Source: Azadirachta indica (taxonomy: Eukaryota; Streptophyta; Magnoliopsida; Sapindales; Meliaceae). From it: a DNA stretch of 64,000 nt. Below, piece after piece: positions 27,943 through 41,600 of this stretch (the stretch's first letter is position 1; each line of letters opens with the position of its first letter). Where the stretch lies: contig CM040444.1 in the NCBI GenBank assembly GCA_022749755.1, positions 18,149,274-18,213,273 on the forward strand, read 5' to 3'. The position numbers and the translations under genes are program-made. The notes beneath the pieces are model-generated. The model had not been told where the DNA came from. It worked only from the letters and a program-made list of their open reading frames with translations, and did not search any database.

Positions 27943-30900
27943 ATGGTGACAACTAAAACCGTTGATTCCTCTCTCTGGTGGCACCCCTTCACTGACCTAC
28001 TCTCCGAGCTCGAAAGCGCTTCTGTTTCCTCCGACCTCTCTCCGAAGCTAGTAAACACTTTACGCACACTCTCTCTTCTTCTCTTTCTCTCGATACCTGT
28101 GTATGTGCTAATATATGTGTTTATAAATATGTATTGTGAATGAATTTTGTGTTTCTCTTAGGTGAAGAAATTGGAGGAGAATCGCGCGTGGTTCGTCGAA
28201 ACGGTGTCACGTTTCAAGCCACCGAATGAGAAATCGAAGCAGGCATTGAATTCGCAGATAGTGAAAGTCGGTGATCATCAGTTGTCTATAAAGGATGAAT
28301 TGAAAGATCTAGCTTTGAAAATCAGCTCCTACGTAGTGAGTTTCTCAATATTCTTGTGGCTAATTTGTATTTTACTTAATTTTTTGTTTTGAATGTGGAA
28401 ATGGAATTTTAATGGTAAATAATATTGTTTCTTGAGAATACTACATTGTTTAAATGCGAATTGAGTGATTAATTGACTAGAAATGCTTTTATCCTTCTGC
28501 TAGTTGCAGATATTGGGAATGGAGTTTTAACATGAAATGTGTTGTGTTAACCCTTTTTAGTGGTTATTGCTTCAATATTTTTGATTTTATTGTACAATGT
28601 TCGTGTAATTTATAAAGTTTTTGGCAAGTTGACTGATCATTTTTTTAGAAATGCATCTCTATGAAAATTCATTACGTAGGGTAACCTAAATGTAAACCTT
28701 GGTCAAAATCAGGAGTTGGTTGTTGTTTTATTATGAATTGCAAAGTAAGCATAATCTAGATGTATTTGATCATTCAAACTATTGTTTTAACTTTCCTTTG
28801 TTCAGTGTTTAGATGAGGTGCAATCGTACATTCTTGTTGAAAGGTCTCAGAAGAAGCAGAATGTAGCTTTCGGTTCTATTGTTCAAGAATCCGTTCATGT
28901 GGTTGGTAGCTTCTTTCTGTGTTATTGTTTTGTTTTCTATGTGGCTTTAGTTTATTTGCATTTCTCATTTTGTAACATAGCTGATTCCAAACACAGAGTT
29001 TAGGTTTAGTTGACTTTAATTGAATTATGGACTTGAACTGATGCTATAGTTAGAATATTTAATTTTATTTAATTGTTTAGCTGTGGCTAGTCACATGTTG
29101 ATCCTTTTTTATTTATCCCTTCCTATGGTTTCGAAGATATTGCTGCAGTATTACTTAGAGCGGCAATGCTTGTTGAAGTGTACGAGGCAGATTTTCATGC
29201 ATGCTTGTAAGTTTGTTATGAAAATATTTTTATTCTCATTTTTCCCATTTACTAAGGCTGAAAATCATATTGCCAGCTTTCTATCTTTTTTCGTTCTATG
29301 GACTGGTTAATCATCCACCTGTGGCCGGGACACTTCAATTTCTAAGTCTCAGTCCAGTTCTTTAACCATTGTCTTCAGGTTCTGCAACAATTTATTGATT
29401 ATTTTGTTTCCATGCTGCTAATCATATTAATTTTGGTGCAGTATATGTTGGTGTTAGCTTGAAAGAAGGGAATGCTATTAGGAAGGAGGCACTGAAGCTG
29501 ATTTCTGATGGACTGGAAAGCAAATTGATGTCCGTCCTGCAGGATCTTCTATCTGCTTCTCATCCTGTGGAGATGGTATGCCTGATATCATGTTGTTTAC
29601 CCCTTACCCTCTATGATTTTATAGATTAGGGAGGTGAATGACATGCATTGATCGGTGCTCAGTGCATTTTTTTGGTTTCTTATAAAATATTGGGTGTTCA
29701 ATCCATTCGAGTTTTCACCATTTCAAAACTTTGTGACGACTAATGGATTGATGATGTAATGTGTTCAATGCATGTAAAGTTGACATGATTTACTGGTAAC
29801 TGGTGGTTGGTTTGTTAGTTAGAGAAATGGCCCCATGTAGTTAATGTGATTTAATTTACGAACATGGTTATTATCTTACACACAAGTACAACTCTAAGTT
29901 CAGTTATACAATGAGCATGGACATATTTAAAACAATTTATTTGTGGCTCTATCTCTTATACATGATCATCGTTTAAATACTGGAGTTTGCAGTGGGTATT
30001 TTTTCTTGTAAGTCCTGATGCTTCTTTAATCTCTATTAACTTCTATATGTCCTTCTGTATTATAAGTGCATTACCGTAAGAGTAATTTTTTCTTGCTTTT
30101 TTTTTTCCCATCAGCTATTGTGCATAAGTATCTTTAGATTTGATATAGATTCTTGCAATGTTTTACAGGATATTGATCTTTTCACGTTGTGGGCTGAGGA
30201 GACAATGATTGAAGACAGTTTGGTTTTAGACATTCTTTTCCTTCTTTATTATGAATCATTTTGCACTTGTAACGGGGAAAAGTGGAAAAAGTTGTGCTCT
30301 CTCTATAAGGTATAATGTTATTTTTCTCACTTGTAATGTATATCATTGTCATATTTTACCTCTCTTTCTATGCCCTTTGTTTGGAAACATTTCATGCCGT
30401 AGGGAATTTCATGCCACAGGGAATTTTATCTGGATCTTATAATTTTGGAAAGCTCGCAATATCATCTGAAGCGCTAAAGTCTTCTTTTGAGGCCAAAATA
30501 CAGCTGCTACTTATCCTTATAGAAACCCTGGACCTGGAAAATCTTCTTCAAATGGTTCATGATGAAACTCCTTTCAGGTGTTTAGCTCATTGTTAGTTGC
30601 ATAGTATTTGATATGCGATTGTTGGCTACAAACTTTTGGATCAACCTCTCTCTCTCTCTCTTCTCTGCTTGGGTTGTTTCATTACTACCATTTCTTCTTT
30701 CTTTTCATGGTTCTGCTGGCAGGCAAGGGGTGATATCTGTGATAACGGCTCTTATTCAATTGCTATTGTTTCTAGAAACTCTTTGCCTTTCTTTCTAGTT
30801 TCTTCCTCTAGCTTGCTCAAATTTTCAAACATAATTGTTTTTCATTTCCCAGACAGGGTGCTTTGGTCTTTTCCTTAAATGATGTTCAGGAGATGGATGT

Positions 30901-33900
30901 GTTATTATCTACTTTGGATGCTTTTGAAATGAAAGAGGCAGGTCCGATACTTCTGGCCTGGGCAGTTTTTCTTTGTCTAATTTCATCCCTCCCTGGAAAA
31001 GAGGAGACTAACGTGTTAATGGTATGTGCTTTTGTTTCATTATTATTGTATTACTGCTGTTGTTATATTTTTTATAAAATTATGTTTAATATTGTAATTC
31101 TTGATCATGTCTTTCTTTTGAAACGAATTAGGAGATTGATCATGTTGGCTATGTTCGTCAAGCCTTTGAAGCAGAATCATTGAATTCTTTTCTTGAAATC
31201 ATTCAAAGTGACTTATTACAGGAATCTGATGTAAGCTCTTCTCAGTTCAGAGTTCATGTTTGACTATGTCTATTTTCTAGTGTTTTGCTTGGTTTGTCCT
31301 TTTCATTGGGAAGCCGTAGTTGTTGTCTGAGATTAAGATATAAAAATGCTTCTTTATTTTATATTTTTGGTTTTCGTTTATTATTTCAGGGACCAGCCGC
31401 TGGTTATCGAAGTGTCTTGAGGACTTTCATTTCTGCATTTATTGCGTCTTATGAGATCAATCTTCAGGTAATTGAACATCTGCTTTTGAAGTGGCTTGTA
31501 AGGCACATTGTAAATGCTTTTCATATTGATGCCGCTCTTTCAATTGTGCAGTTGGATGATGGTACCTTAAATTTGATACTGGATATTCTTTGCAAAATTT
31601 ATCATGGAGAGGTTTGGATCTGTGGCATTTAGAAGTTTAGCCTTAAGATCACTCGTTGATTCCTTCTAAATTATTATTTAGTGCCCATAATTTACTAATT
31701 GGAGATTTTCTTGCTCATCAAACTTGCAGGAGTCACTTTGTATTCAGTTTTGGGACAGAGAAAGTTTTGTCGATGGTCCAATTCGATGCTTTCTTAGCAA
31801 CTTGGAAGGGGAATTCCCCTTCAGAACAGTAGAACTTGTTCGCTTCCTATCATCTCTCTGCGAAGGAAGTTGGCCTGCGGAATGTGTGTAAGTGAACTCT
31901 TTTATGTTACTGCATGATATTATGGTTGATTACCTTACATTCTGTGATTTGAAACCTCTTATTGATGCTAAGGTGATACACTAGCTTTCTGTGGCATGGC
32001 ATACATCGATGAGGGGTTTGCTGACTTTGTTATGGGATCATCTTCTTTTTAATAAAAGCTTTGTGAAATCTAAAGAGCCATGCAAATGCATGTCATACTG
32101 TTTTTTTTTTTTTTTGTGTGAATCGAATATGTAGTTGTTGCATAGGATTTTGGCCTAACAGTATTCTATATCCCTACAATCCGTAAAATACTAGAGTTGC
32201 AAACAGCACAGGCTATCCATGGGCCCAAGAGTCAATTTATTTTACATTACATATATACATATATATATGCAAAATAAATTTTTATTTTCCACTAATTATA
32301 TATGTCATTACAATTATAGTTTTTTCTTTTCACAATTTCTGTGACTTATTTTTATATTGCAAGATATTATTTATACCAATCTCTGTTGCTGTTCTAAGTT
32401 GCTGGAAAGCATCTTATTGCGTCTAGGACCCATGTGTAAAGCCTTGCTTCTTTGTGTTGGGTTTTTGGCCACTGTTGCACACCTTCAGATTATCTCAGTC
32501 TGCTCAACTTGTGAACAGTGACTCTTTAGTTTATTTGGACAACTTAAGCCTTAACTGCTTTGTTGCAACGATTAGATATTATTATATTAGCTAGATTTGG
32601 AGTGAGTATATTTGACCGATGAGTAAAAACCCAAAGACGCCAGTGCTGAGATTCTGCTGCTAAACTGTTCCTACAAAGATTTCTAGTTTTACTTTTCTTT
32701 TTCCTTTGTGTCATTCATAATTTGCTCTCAAGCTTTTTTAGTGTTATTGTGCCATTTTGTAAAGAATTCTGTTGAAATCATTTCCCCATGGTGAAATTCT
32801 TGGAAATTTCTGGATGTGCTTTTAACTTTTTATTTTCCAATACTATTTTGAAGATAAACTGCTTCTTGATATATCTTATGGTTTTCTTACGGATTATATC
32901 TTTTTGTCAACAGGTATAATTTTTTGAATAAATCCGTAGGTATATCTACCTTATTTGAGATTTCTCGTGAGTCCTTGGTAGATAACCAGATTGTTGAAAC
33001 TCCAGTGCCATTGCATGTTCTTGGGGTTGAAGGTTTGCTCATTCCTAGTAGAACTCGAGGACGTGTTTTAAAAGTATTTGGTGAGAATACTGCTCTTGTT
33101 CGTTGGGAGGTATGTGGTCCATAGATTCTGGATGTTTTTGAAGGATTTGCTAATTGTGTCATGTTGAAATCCATCGAAGGTTTTTAGGAGCACATTTCTT
33201 CACTGTGTTTTTTTGTTAATTTGTGAGAGCATTGGCAATGATGTAGAGGATCATTCCCTTCTATCAGTCTTTTAGTAAATTTGTTTTCTTTCTTCCTTGA
33301 TCTTTAATGTAGGGAATTGTAAATTTCACGCCATATTGGTGTCATGGTGTTAAGTTTGAACTTGCATTTATTAACGATACTCGTGGCTACTTGTAGTTTT
33401 TGTGCTTTTGGGTTGTGTTGGACTATGTTCGCATGCGAGAGCAACGTATTTTGAAATTTTATTGGTTTCATGAAATCACATGCTTTCATGCAGCATTTTA
33501 GTAGTATTTTCCTACAATTGTGTTAATATCCTTTTTCTACTTACATGGTAACAGTTGTTTCTCTATTGCTTACTTACACTTTGTGTCTGATGTCTTGAAC
33601 ATTGTCTTCGTATGTTACACCAAGTTTCAGTGGCAATGTCAAAGAGGTTTTCTAGCACAGGATAGTTTTTTTATATGTTCTTTTGGTCATCTTATGCTGC
33701 CCTTTTAGTTTATGCAAGCCTGTGGTTCACCAGTATTTTAATTGATTTTTTCTTGCAAAGTTGTTTTGTTTCCAATCCTGAAAAACCAAAAAATCATTCT
33801 TCCCCCAAAAACACTTTTTATGATTTATGTTTTCAATGGTGTGCTACTGTGTTCATACTTTCATCAGATAATGCTTTGTTGAGGTGATTTGATTGATATG

Positions 33901-36900
33901 ATATGGTACTCCAATAATTATGATGCAGTATACTAGGCCAGAAAAATGTTCAAGATCTTTGGGTCTATGGTACAATCTCATTTGCTAGCATTTCTTTTGT
34001 TACTGACATGTGCTTCCCTTTTTGTAGTATAATCAATCTGCAGTGCTTGTGCTTCTCCTGCGTTTGGCCCAGGAGCTATATCCAGAAAGCAGCGCGGAAT
34101 CTTTTCTTATTCTTGATTTGTTTAGTCGAATGGTGTCCTGTAACTTGGTAAATATTTGTTGGTAGTTATAGTTATTATTTATTATATGCTAGTCACCTCA
34201 AAGGGAATAGACTAGTTGGTTTGGTGTTTTTCCGTAAAAGCAAGATTAATTCCCCCTCACACCAACCTTGGAGAGGGAATTTCTTTAGTTTGTGTTTGCG
34301 CAAGGGTTGGGTGTGTAGAAACCTTAAAAAAGTTACTGTATACAAGTTTAGGTTAGATATAGTAATAAATCTAGAATTCATTATTGTTAGAGCATTATGT
34401 TTTTTTAGTGTTAGATTTTATCTATTCAGGAATTATTATATTTTTGTAAATGCGAGGCCTGAGAAATTTAACTCAATCTACACCTATTGTATAAACTCTC
34501 TTCTTATTCCCTCTTTTTCTCTATTTCAAACCAAACCCTAGGTTTTCAATAAATGTTTAAAATTCAACTATTAAGATGTCATATGCGGAGGTCAGTTGCC
34601 GGAGAAATTCAGTAGCCTTCACAGTGTTTTCAGTATAGAAGTTAATTTGTGTACATTAAAATGATTTGTTGACCAACGAAGTAGCATAATATTATTTTTT
34701 TAAGCTCTAAGGCTGATTTTTATCAAAGCCATCTTTTATTGTCTAAGCAATTTAGCCATTGATTTTCTCTAAAAGTAATATTATGTGAAGCGTTAACTTG
34801 AAGCTGCATTTTCTTCTAACTATAATTTCTACCAATGTATTATTCTCAGGCCGTATGTTTTGCTTTGATGGATCTAGGCAACTCATTTTATGCTCAAGAA
34901 ACTGTCTTAAATGGGCAGATTGTAAAGAATGTGTGGTAATTATTAATATACATTTCCTCCTCACTTTTTCTGTGACTTTCATTTTACGTTCTTTCCTGTA
35001 ATTTGAAAAATAGTTGCTTTTTCATTTTATAACTGCAGGGTGGCTGAGATCATTTGCGCCTTGATTAGAGATTTGTCTCCTAGTTCCAGTGGTGCTGCAA
35101 TAATGTCCTTGGGTGTCAACATTTTAGCGAAGATGTTAAAATGGTAATTCAGACTGTGTTTGTGTTGTGTGATTCTATGAGTAAATCCATGTCTGCTCAG
35201 TCGTTTCATATGTCTTTGCATAACGAGTACAGGAATTCTAAAGTTTCTAATCTGGTGCTGTACTTGCTATGATTCTTTCCTGCAATTTAATATTTTGGAA
35301 TTGCTTGTAAGTGACTTGTTAGTAACTAATATACTTTATTTCCTTTTATCTTTTGGGCAGTTCCCCTTCTTTGGTTGCTGCAGTGGCTTTAAAGGCAAAT
35401 ATATTTGACATGGATTCAAAGGGGAGTATATTTGAAATTGGCAGTAATGGTTCATCAAGGTGAAACCCTTGGATCAAAACAGTCAATTGTTATAGTGCAT
35501 GTATGAGATTGCATGCTTGTTATTCATCCATTATAATGATTAATTTTTGAACTGTATCTTGATAGTTACTGCCTGACTTATTTTATCGATTGTCAGATTG
35601 GATCCAGTTACCATTTCTATTCAATACCCTTTATCTTTTGGTTATCCTATCAAAAGATGTTTTCCACACTCTTCATTATATAAGTTGCATGAATCTTCTG
35701 CCTGGGTATTTCAATTTCCCTATTTTTTGCATTGTTACCAAGTTTATGGCCAATACATAAGAGGATCTTTTGTCGTAAATTTATATCTTATGACAGATGC
35801 GTATATCATTAAAGACTTTGCAAGCCGTGAAGCAAAATTGAAGGTGTACAGTTTGTATTGGCAAAGTCCTATTGCACCTATAATAGTTTTTATTGCATGC
35901 AATTTTTTGTCTTGTGACAGTTCTGCAATAGGATTCACGCAGTCAACTCCATATATTCAGGAGGAGTTAAGAGTTTAAATAATATTGTTGGGCTCTTGCC
36001 TATAAGTTAAGCTTTTGAGTTAGTTAGCAATTTAACATGTTATTGGAGCCAATTTGATTTAGTCATCTTGTGTTTGAATCCCCCTATTATGTTAACCAAA
36101 TTATAAATTATGTATGTGTTTGTGGCTGTAATTGTGGTTATGTTTGAACCATGTGCCTTATATGTGAGAGGATGTATTAGAGCTTAAATACGTTTGTTGG
36201 GTTCCTACCGAGGAGTTTAAGCTTAGCAGGGTAATGCTGCTAGATCTTGGCCATACTCTCCTTTGCAATAAGGAGTTCTTCTATTTTCATTGATTCTAGG
36301 AAGAGCGGTATTGATTATTACGACGAAGTTCTCCATATTTCCTAACTGGCATGTTATGTGCAAAATTGATGGGGACAGCATTGATTACCTTTTCCTTCAC
36401 TAGATATAGTTTGGTTGTTATTTCACTTTTTAAAGATAGCAAAGCTTATGTGGATTGTTAGGTGAAGCTTGTGATCTGATTTTGGCGGAATTTGTTCCGT
36501 TGCTAAAGGCTGAAAAGAATTTTATTGTTATGGAGATGTTCACTGATGGCAACGTTTTGGGTGATTTGGATTGAAAGGAGCAAAAGAATCTTTGAGGATT
36601 CCACAAAAGAGGATGTTGAGTTTTTGTGAGACAACGTTCAATTTTTGGCGCCTATATAGATGTCTAATACCGAAGGGTTTAGGATTCTTCTTTGAATTGC
36701 GAAATTGAAGGCTTTTTTATGCTGTTGAAGCATTTTTGTATAACTAATTTTTTGTAAATTTTGTGGTGAACATCTTCTTGATAGAATTAGAATTACACTG
36801 TTTCCTATTAAAAGAAAATAAAAAAAATGATATTGTCTTCTCTTTGGCTTCTGTTCTTTTTCTTAGTAATTGATACTGTATTGTATACATCAATGGTCTG

Positions 36901-38580
36901 TGTCACTAAGATGAGATGTTTTGTTGTTTTTGTTAAACTCTTATTTTTGCTACATAATTCCTTTGTCATTTCATGCTTTTCAGTGGGTGGTTGCTTTCTG
37001 GGAAACTGGCAAAGATGCTTTTAATTGATTCTGATCAGAATTATTATGATTGCCCTTTAACTATATCAGGTACATCTAACAATAGCTTTTTCTTATTTGT
37101 TTGTTTAAGAGTTGCAAATATCTTTTATATGGTCTAATCTATTCTTATATGTTATTTATGTTATTATTTTGGAATTGAAATATTCTTAGACATTAGGTAT
37201 ATATTCACATGGTGTTTTGAAATGTGTGTGCTTGTTCAAATTTCATCTTACTTGTGGTTACTTGTTGGTTAAACTAGCAAGACATCTTGCAGGGGTAAAA
37301 AAGATTTGGGATAATCCCACTCACATCAAGTTTTGGGAGGGATTTGGTTTCCATTATGTAATAAAGATGAAAAAGGACTTTTTTTTTTTCTTTTCTTTTC
37401 TTAAATTTATTGTTCTTAGTCACGTAGGGATGTTTATATCGTGCATTTTGCATCCTGATTTGCAAATTATGCCTTGCAGTGCTTGACTTTACCATGCAGC
37501 TTGTGGAGACAGGGCTAGAGAATGATTTTGTCCTTGCTTTAGTTGTTTTCTCCCTCCAGTATATTCTAGTTAACCATGAGTACTGGAAATACAAGGTGAA
37601 GCATGTTCGTTGGAAAGTAACATTAAAGGTATGCCTTTGATTTTTGTCAGCCGTTACATTTTTCCTGTCATATTTGTTTTAGGCTTTTAGGGTATATTTC
37701 ATTAACCTTTGAAGTTTAACATAAGTACCAGACTTTGATTTGGAAGATAGGCAGGGACTTCCCACTATGGGATAAGTTTCTGATTGCTTTTATGAAACTG
37801 CATTAGATATCTCTGATAACTCAATCAAGGTTTTAGACATAGGAAATTGGTGTTTTCAAAAAAATGGAAATTTACACAATGCTTCAATATTTTGGTAGGT
37901 AATGAATGCTGCAAAAGTAATATTTTTCTCTTATTTGTTGTTTTAGGTACTTGAAGGGATGAAAACATGTATTTTCTCAACTTCGAGCCATGGGAAGTTG
38001 GGTGATGTCATTCAGGCCATGCTATTCCGTGATTCGTCCATTCATAATACTCTGTTTCGAATTATTTGTACGACAAAAGAAGCCTTGGAGGTCAGTCATA
38101 TTGTGCATCTTCAGCTCATACTGATATTGATTCCTTGTAGGGCAGTGCTGGTTTACATACTAATATGAGCACATTTTCAACAGAAACTTTATGTCATCCG
38201 CACCTTTGAACTAATGGAGATGAAGGATTGCAACTTGCTATTGGTTCTGTTTTGGATATTTTGTCTACCATGCTCTCAAAATTCTCAACGGTGGGCTTTG
38301 AAGTAACAGACGTGTTACTAGTATGCTGATGAATTGATATACTGCTGTGTCTTTGTTATGTGCATGGCTTCCAAGTTCCCGTGACTGTTACCTATTTTAC
38401 AAGTTTGATTAATTCCTGAACCTTCTAGTTGCTCCAAAACAGGCATACTATACTTGGAACAGATCTTCTAGTTTGATCCAAAACAGGCAAACTATATTAG
38501 GAACAGATGGCATCTGTATCTTTTACACTAACCTCTTATTGCTTTTGAATATTTATGTACTGACTCTATGCATATGTGTT

Positions 38581-38615
<35 letters not shown>

Positions 38616-41600
38616 ACCCTTAATCATATATATATATATATATATATTATTAACTCAATTTCTTTTCCAGGACGTGTCTTCCATCCTTCCTGTCTTGCAT
38701 CAAGCTGTGCTATCATCTACAGCCACACCAATTCCTGTTGTTGCAGCTGTTACATCCTTGATATCATATTTTCGCTGTCCCGTATGCATTTCTATCCACA
38801 CTCCAATGGGAAATAATGATGCTTGAACTTTCTGTTCTCGTCTTCCTTTGCTTAAGGTTGCAAAATTTTGGATAATTGTATGATATGCAAGTTGGTCAGA
38901 TATTTGTTTAAAATTTAAAGTTAGTGGGTCTGTTGGCACTCCTATGTGAGAATGTCTAATGACATTCCTTTCTCATATTTATAAGCAGTTCACGAAATAA
39001 TAATGATTTACTCTTCAAATGATAAATGTACGTTTAAGTTTCTGATGAAGGTAATTAGATTAGGTCTATGTATTCAAGGGTTGCTGAGTTGAGCAACCCC
39101 TTGGGGTTGACGTGAGAAACAAAGGAACTGTGAGATCTAGGTCCTGCTTGTCTCATTTGACATATGAGGGAAACTAAATAGAGTAATGGACCATTAGCCG
39201 AATCTTCAGTTGTGCAGAATCATCAGATTTTCTTTTCATCTTCTTTCCGGTATTCCCGAATATTATGCGTTTCCTTAACTAGGGTTTCAACTGTATGGAT
39301 GTGGACTGGGGTATGTTCACCTATAAACTGCATTGCAGGGACTGTGGCAGCATGCAGTTCTGAATATCAGTATGCGTAATTATGTTGTTAGAGCTTATAA
39401 TTGTTGTTAGATCCTTATCAATTCGCTTAACCTTTTCGGTTAAATGGTGGCTTGAGTTTGACCAAGTATGAACTTGCCCATTAGTAAAATACAGTGGGTT
39501 GTGTTTGCTGTTATCTTTGTGATTGTTGTGTTGGATTCACATGCCTTAAATGCAATATGACGTGTTAATACTGAAATACTATTGTTGGTCCCTTTATTTA
39601 TGAGGTCAAGCTTTTAAGAGATGACTTCAGATACATGTTAACTTTAGCAAGCAGAAATATAAAGGACTATCCATCATAGTTGTATGCATGGAGTTGTTTG
39701 TCTATTTTGACTTCCCAGTAGTTCAAAATCGAGCCTAATTTTTTTTTTTTGGTTTTAGTGATCATATGTTGGCACTGGTGTATCTTATAAATAATTTAGA
39801 GTTCTCTGTACAGGCTATTCAAGTTGGTGCTGCTAGAGTACTATCAATGTTGTTGAGTATATCGGACTATTCACAACCATATTTGTCTAGCAATGCATGC
39901 TTTGGTTTGGATGACAAGCAGGTTTGTCATTTATGTTTGTTTTTAACCTTTAACTTGTTTTCATTTTATTCAAGTGAGTGCATTGGTTGTTCTTGTACTT
40001 TTTTATGAGTGGTTGCTTGGTTTAGATTGCAGATTTAAGGCATTCTCTTGACTATATGCTACAGCTGGTGGAAAATGAAGATCTATTTGTTTCCTCAATA
40101 AATCTACTCACTTCTGCTGCAAAACATCAGGTCTGCTACAGTATCTCTTTATTTGCAAGATTTTGAAGATTTCTTGGGTCAAAGTTATTCGTAGAGGGAG
40201 GCCTTCCAAGTTTGTATGCTCTAAGTGTATTTCCCGTTCCATCTGGTTTTGTTTAGCACTGCATCTAGAAATATCATCCTGAACTGTCATGTATTTGTGA
40301 TGTTGGATTAAAGATTCCAAAGTTTGCTCTTTTCTTGGAGTACCCTGATGCTGATCAAATTACACATGTTATCCTTAGTTGGTCAGAGCAACCAAACCTG
40401 ATCTCATGATCTTAAATTTAACAGTTCTGCAACTATGTGTTCATTCCATATGGCACAACTGGAAGCTCAGTTTATCTGAGTCCTGTCTATGTTCCTATGA
40501 CAACTTTTTAGATGATCTTTTCTTTTGTTGATGTAACTCTTCCATCTTAATAATGGTATTATAGATACTCAAGATATTTTTCCCTTAATTTGTGCTTTTA
40601 TTTTGCAGCCTGCTTTCCTTGTTGCTTTATTTTCCACAGAGGAGAAGAGGGATCTCCCACAAAGTAATGACAGTGGGCTGAAGCATCCAGAAAATGAAGC
40701 TTTAATAGGGCCGCTTGGATCAAATAAACCAAATATGATAGATACAGTTCTGCTATACGTTGAAAGATCTGATGATCTTATCAATAGGTATTGTCTGGAT
40801 TTAGGCTAGTTTCTATACCTGATTTCTTATTGATGGTAACTGTTAGATTCGTTGCTTGTAGTTGGGTATGCTGGATACTGTTAACATCTATGGTCTTACA
40901 TGCTATAGTTTGTGCGAAATTTTATCTATCTGCAGCAATCCCCGCATACTGCTGAATGTACTTAACTTCCTGAAGGCGTTGTGGCAAGGGGCTGATCAGT
41001 ACAAAGATATTTTGGAGTGGTTGAAAAGCTCTGGAACGTTCTGGAAACAACTATCCAACTCATTTTCATTAATTGCAAGCTTGCAATCTTCTGAACTTGA
41101 AAATATGACTGAGGTGGAGGCTCAGAGTTTGGCTTACAAATATTATTGTCAATCTGCTATATTAGAAATAATGGCTCATGATATGTTACTGAAGCAAAGG
41201 CGGTTACATGCTGAGTCACTTGTAAAAGAAGCTACCAAATCAAAGGCGGGGATAGAAAATACTGCAAATCCCAGACTGTCAAAATCTGCAAATGATTGTG
41301 ATCTTAAGGATATTATGTCAAATTGGTTTCAGAGCTCTGTTTTGGCTAGCCTGGTCGAGTCCTATACTTCTTGTGCATATAATAATGAGATACTTTTTCG
41401 TGCAAAGGTGACTATCCTGTCAGTTCTTAATTTTTCCAGTGATGCCGTTTATAGATATTCATGTCAAGCAGTTCCTGACTTTTAATTTCACAATGCTCCA
41501 ATTAGCTGAACAAGAATTTTCTGTACTAGAAATTACACCTGATTGAATGGTACTTTATGATGTGGCATACATCTGTTTGTACCCATGTTTCTTTGCTATG

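Noticed and set aside
34190..34545. Possible second SINE in NUP188 intron 14 (AATAGACTAGTTGGTTTGG, later AAGGGTTGGGTGTG).
   Set aside because: No clear B box and no readable target duplication; not enough to call.
35598..35978. 126-codon plus-strand ORF inside NUP188 intron 17.
   Set aside because: Not needed for the NUP188 frame (exon 17 ends in phase at 35459 and exon 18 starts at 36984) and shows no recognisable motif.
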